Of a stretch of DNA of 6,170 nucleotides, positions 5,424 through 6,170 are shown in pieces; the first letter of the stretch is position 1, and every line of letters starts with the position of its first letter. The stretch comes from Candidatus Poseidoniaceae archaeon (lineage in GTDB: Archaea > Thermoplasmatota > Poseidoniia > Poseidoniales > Poseidoniaceae). The stretch lies in the NCBI GenBank assembly GCA_013329865.1, contig DUJJ01000076.1, forward strand, positions 1 through 6,170. The letters are read 5' to 3'. Under the pieces are notes generated by a model. That model had not been told where the DNA came from. It did not search any database and was given only the letters and a program-made list of their open reading frames with translations. Position numbers and translations under genes: made by a program.

Positions 5424-5689
5424 AGTTCGTTTCCCTAGTAACACGTATTGGCTTGCTCGCCTTGGCCATGATCCTAATTTCCGTGCTCAGTGCTGAGGCA
5501 GTATGGGCCGACTCCAGTGATGAGCAGCCAACTACTAATGGTCTGGCAGATTCACTGCTGAATGACTGGGCTTTACCGTTATTATTTGTCGGGGCGTTGA
5601 TGGCAACGTCAATGATTGGAGCCGCATATCTAATTCGTGATGAGAGGCGAGAGAACCTCCTGTGGGAATTTGGAGGTGAAGAAGAGTGA
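5420..5689 (+). CDS. nuoJ2: NADH-quinone oxidoreductase subunit J, C-terminal half
   Basis: This 89-residue protein is the likely second half of NuoJ. It has two membrane segments, at about 5-28 and 50-72, separated by a polar loop rich in Asp, Ser and Thr (about 31-46). The second segment, LLFVGALMATSMIGAAYLIR (54-73), resembles the last helix of NuoJ, which ends in a similar Ile-Gly-Ala stretch and a charged terminus. Similarity is weaker than for the other subunits, so the call leans on position: it directly follows the J N-terminal half with a 4-base ATGA overlap and precedes nuoK. The N-terminal segment could pass for a signal peptide (Ala-X-Ala near residues 25-30), but in this context a retained membrane helix is more likely. 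The acidic end contains the nuoK ribosome binding site and overlaps its GTG start. Confidence 0.78.
   Translation: MKFVSLVTRIGLLALAMILISVLSAEAVWADSSDEQPTTNGLADSLLNDWALPLLFVGALMATSMIGAAYLIRDERRENLLWEFGGEEE
5672..5679 (+). promoter_or_regulatory. Ribosome binding site of nuoK (supports a GTG start)
   Basis: GGAGGTGA is a full eight-base complement to the archaeal anti-Shine-Dalgarno sequence. It sits 6 bases before GTG 5686. It is the strongest site in the window and belongs to the only chosen non-ATG start. Confidence 0.88.
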
Positions 5690-5988
5690 TTGACCCAGCA
5701 TGGGTCTCCGCCCTTTCTGCAATTTTGTTCATTATCGGCTTAGGTGGCGCATTTACTAGAAAGAACGCAATAATTGTTCTAATGTGCATTGAGCTGATGC
5801 TCAATGCGGCTAACATGCAATTTGCGGCGGCCGCAGTTCACCATGGTGACCCAACTGGTTGGGTATACACAATCTTTGCAATTGCCATCGCAGCAAGCGA
5901 AGTAGCGATTGGACTAGCAATCTTCCTGGCTATGTATGGTAAGCATGAGACGATTTCGTTGGACGATGTAGATGTCTTGAGGAACTGA
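5686..5988 (+). CDS. nuoK: NADH-quinone oxidoreductase subunit K
   Basis: NuoK (ND4L family, related to MrpC of antiporters) is a three-helix membrane subunit whose buried glutamates form part of the proton path. The 100-residue length is exactly typical. Helices lie at about 5-22, 27-50 and 59-83. Glu36 in VLMCIELMLNAANMQF and Glu72 in IAASEVAIGLAIF fall at the same residue numbers as the essential Glu36 and Glu72 of E. coli NuoK, so pumping function is likely intact. The GTG start at 5686 overlaps the nuoJ2 stop as GTGA and is backed by a perfect ribosome binding site. No ATG near the N-terminus would keep the first helix. The C-terminus carries a short hydrophilic tail (about 85-100). Confidence 0.97.
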   Translation: MIDPAWVSALSAILFIIGLGGAFTRKNAIIVLMCIELMLNAANMQFAAAAVHHGDPTGWVYTIFAIAIAASEVAIGLAIFLAMYGKHETISLDDVDVLRN

Positions 5989-5993
5989 GGTGA
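5987..5993 (+). promoter_or_regulatory. Ribosome binding site of nuoL
   Basis: GAGGTGA overlaps the nuoK stop TGA and ends 4 bases before ATG 5998, as at the nuoD/nuoH and nuoH/nuoI junctions. A GTG directly before the ATG (5995) would leave only one base of spacing and is less likely. Confidence 0.8.
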
Positions 5994-5997
5994 CGTG

Positions 5998-6170
5998 ATG
6001 GCAGGAACCAGTAAGGCAACTTATGTTGACAGCGAATTCATGCAATTTGCGCCACTGATCGTTTTGCTTCCAATGCTGGCCTTCCCAATTATCCTATTTC
6101 TTGGTCGAGTGTTTAATCGAAACCCGTTTTGGAAAGACAAAATGAAGGAAGGTGGCATAATTGCCCTGAT
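5998..6170 (+). CDS. nuoL: NADH-quinone oxidoreductase subunit L, 5' part (3' end outside window)
   Basis: Only the first 57 codons are present. They encode a short polar start (MAGTSKATYVDSEFMQ), one membrane segment at about residues 17-38 (FAPLIVLLPMLAFPIILFLG), a basic loop with NRNPFWKDK, and the beginning of a second hydrophobic stretch. This resembles the N-terminus of NuoL, the distal Mrp antiporter-like pump subunit, whose first helix has a similar Pro-containing LLPL pattern. The assignment rests mainly on position: nuoL follows nuoK in nearly all nuo operons. NuoM or NuoN cannot be excluded from the fragment alone. The reading frame is open to the window edge. Confidence 0.8.
   Translation, partial: MAGTSKATYVDSEFMQFAPLIVLLPMLAFPIILFLGRVFNRNPFWKDKMKEGGIIAL

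Noticed and set aside
5420..5512. Signal peptide making nuoJ2 an exported protein
   Set aside because: The first segment is signal-like, but a second membrane helix and the operon position fit a NuoJ half better.
1..6170. CRISPR array, RNA gene, insertion sequence or terminator
   Set aside because: The window is almost wholly coding, with gaps of 10 bases or fewer, and I saw no repeat array, tRNA-like fold or inverted repeat ends.

Overview
The window lies inside a single, tightly packed operon for an archaeal-type respiratory complex I (NADH dehydrogenase-like, Nuo/Fpo family). All genes are on the + strand in the order nuoA (3' part), nuoB, nuoC, nuoD, nuoH, nuoI, nuoJ1, nuoJ2, nuoK, nuoL (5' part). 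Both ends of the window cut through genes, so the operon promoter and terminator lie outside it. Neighbouring genes are separated by at most 10 bases or overlap by 1-4 bases. No intergenic stretch is long enough to hold an RNA gene, mobile element or promoter, and I see no repeat array or CRISPR.

The organism is probably an archaeon, and the best guess is a marine group II/Poseidoniales-like member of the Thermoplasmatota (moderate confidence, inferred without a search). The reasons are strong GGTGA-type ribosome binding sites, nuoJ split into two small genes as in haloarchaeal and methanosarcinal operons, separate nuoC and nuoD, and nuoD running straight into nuoH with no nuoE, nuoF or nuoG. 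Base composition is moderate by eye.

Region by region: bases 2-2641 encode a membrane anchor subunit (NuoA) and the quinone-reducing connecting module (NuoB with the N2 cluster, NuoC, NuoD). Bases 2651-5146 encode the quinone-channel membrane subunit NuoH and the two-[4Fe-4S] subunit NuoI. Bases 5148-6170 encode the small membrane-arm subunits J1, J2 and K and the start of the antiporter-like subunit NuoL. Together they would pass electrons from an unidentified donor through NuoI and NuoB to a quinone at the NuoB/NuoD/NuoH interface, and couple this to ion pumping through K, L and presumably M and N downstream.

The genes are ordinary in identity, but several proteins depart from the textbook forms. 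NuoI has about 80 extra residues between its two cluster motifs, a further insertion near its N-terminus and a Lys/Ala-rich tail. NuoH has about 60 extra residues in the loop next to the quinone entrance. NuoD keeps a Cys at two positions where [NiFe] hydrogenases have metal-ligand Cys. NuoA lacks the Glu of its FDxE motif. Gene junctions follow a strikingly regular TGAGGTGA pattern in which the stop codon is part of the next gene's ribosome binding site.
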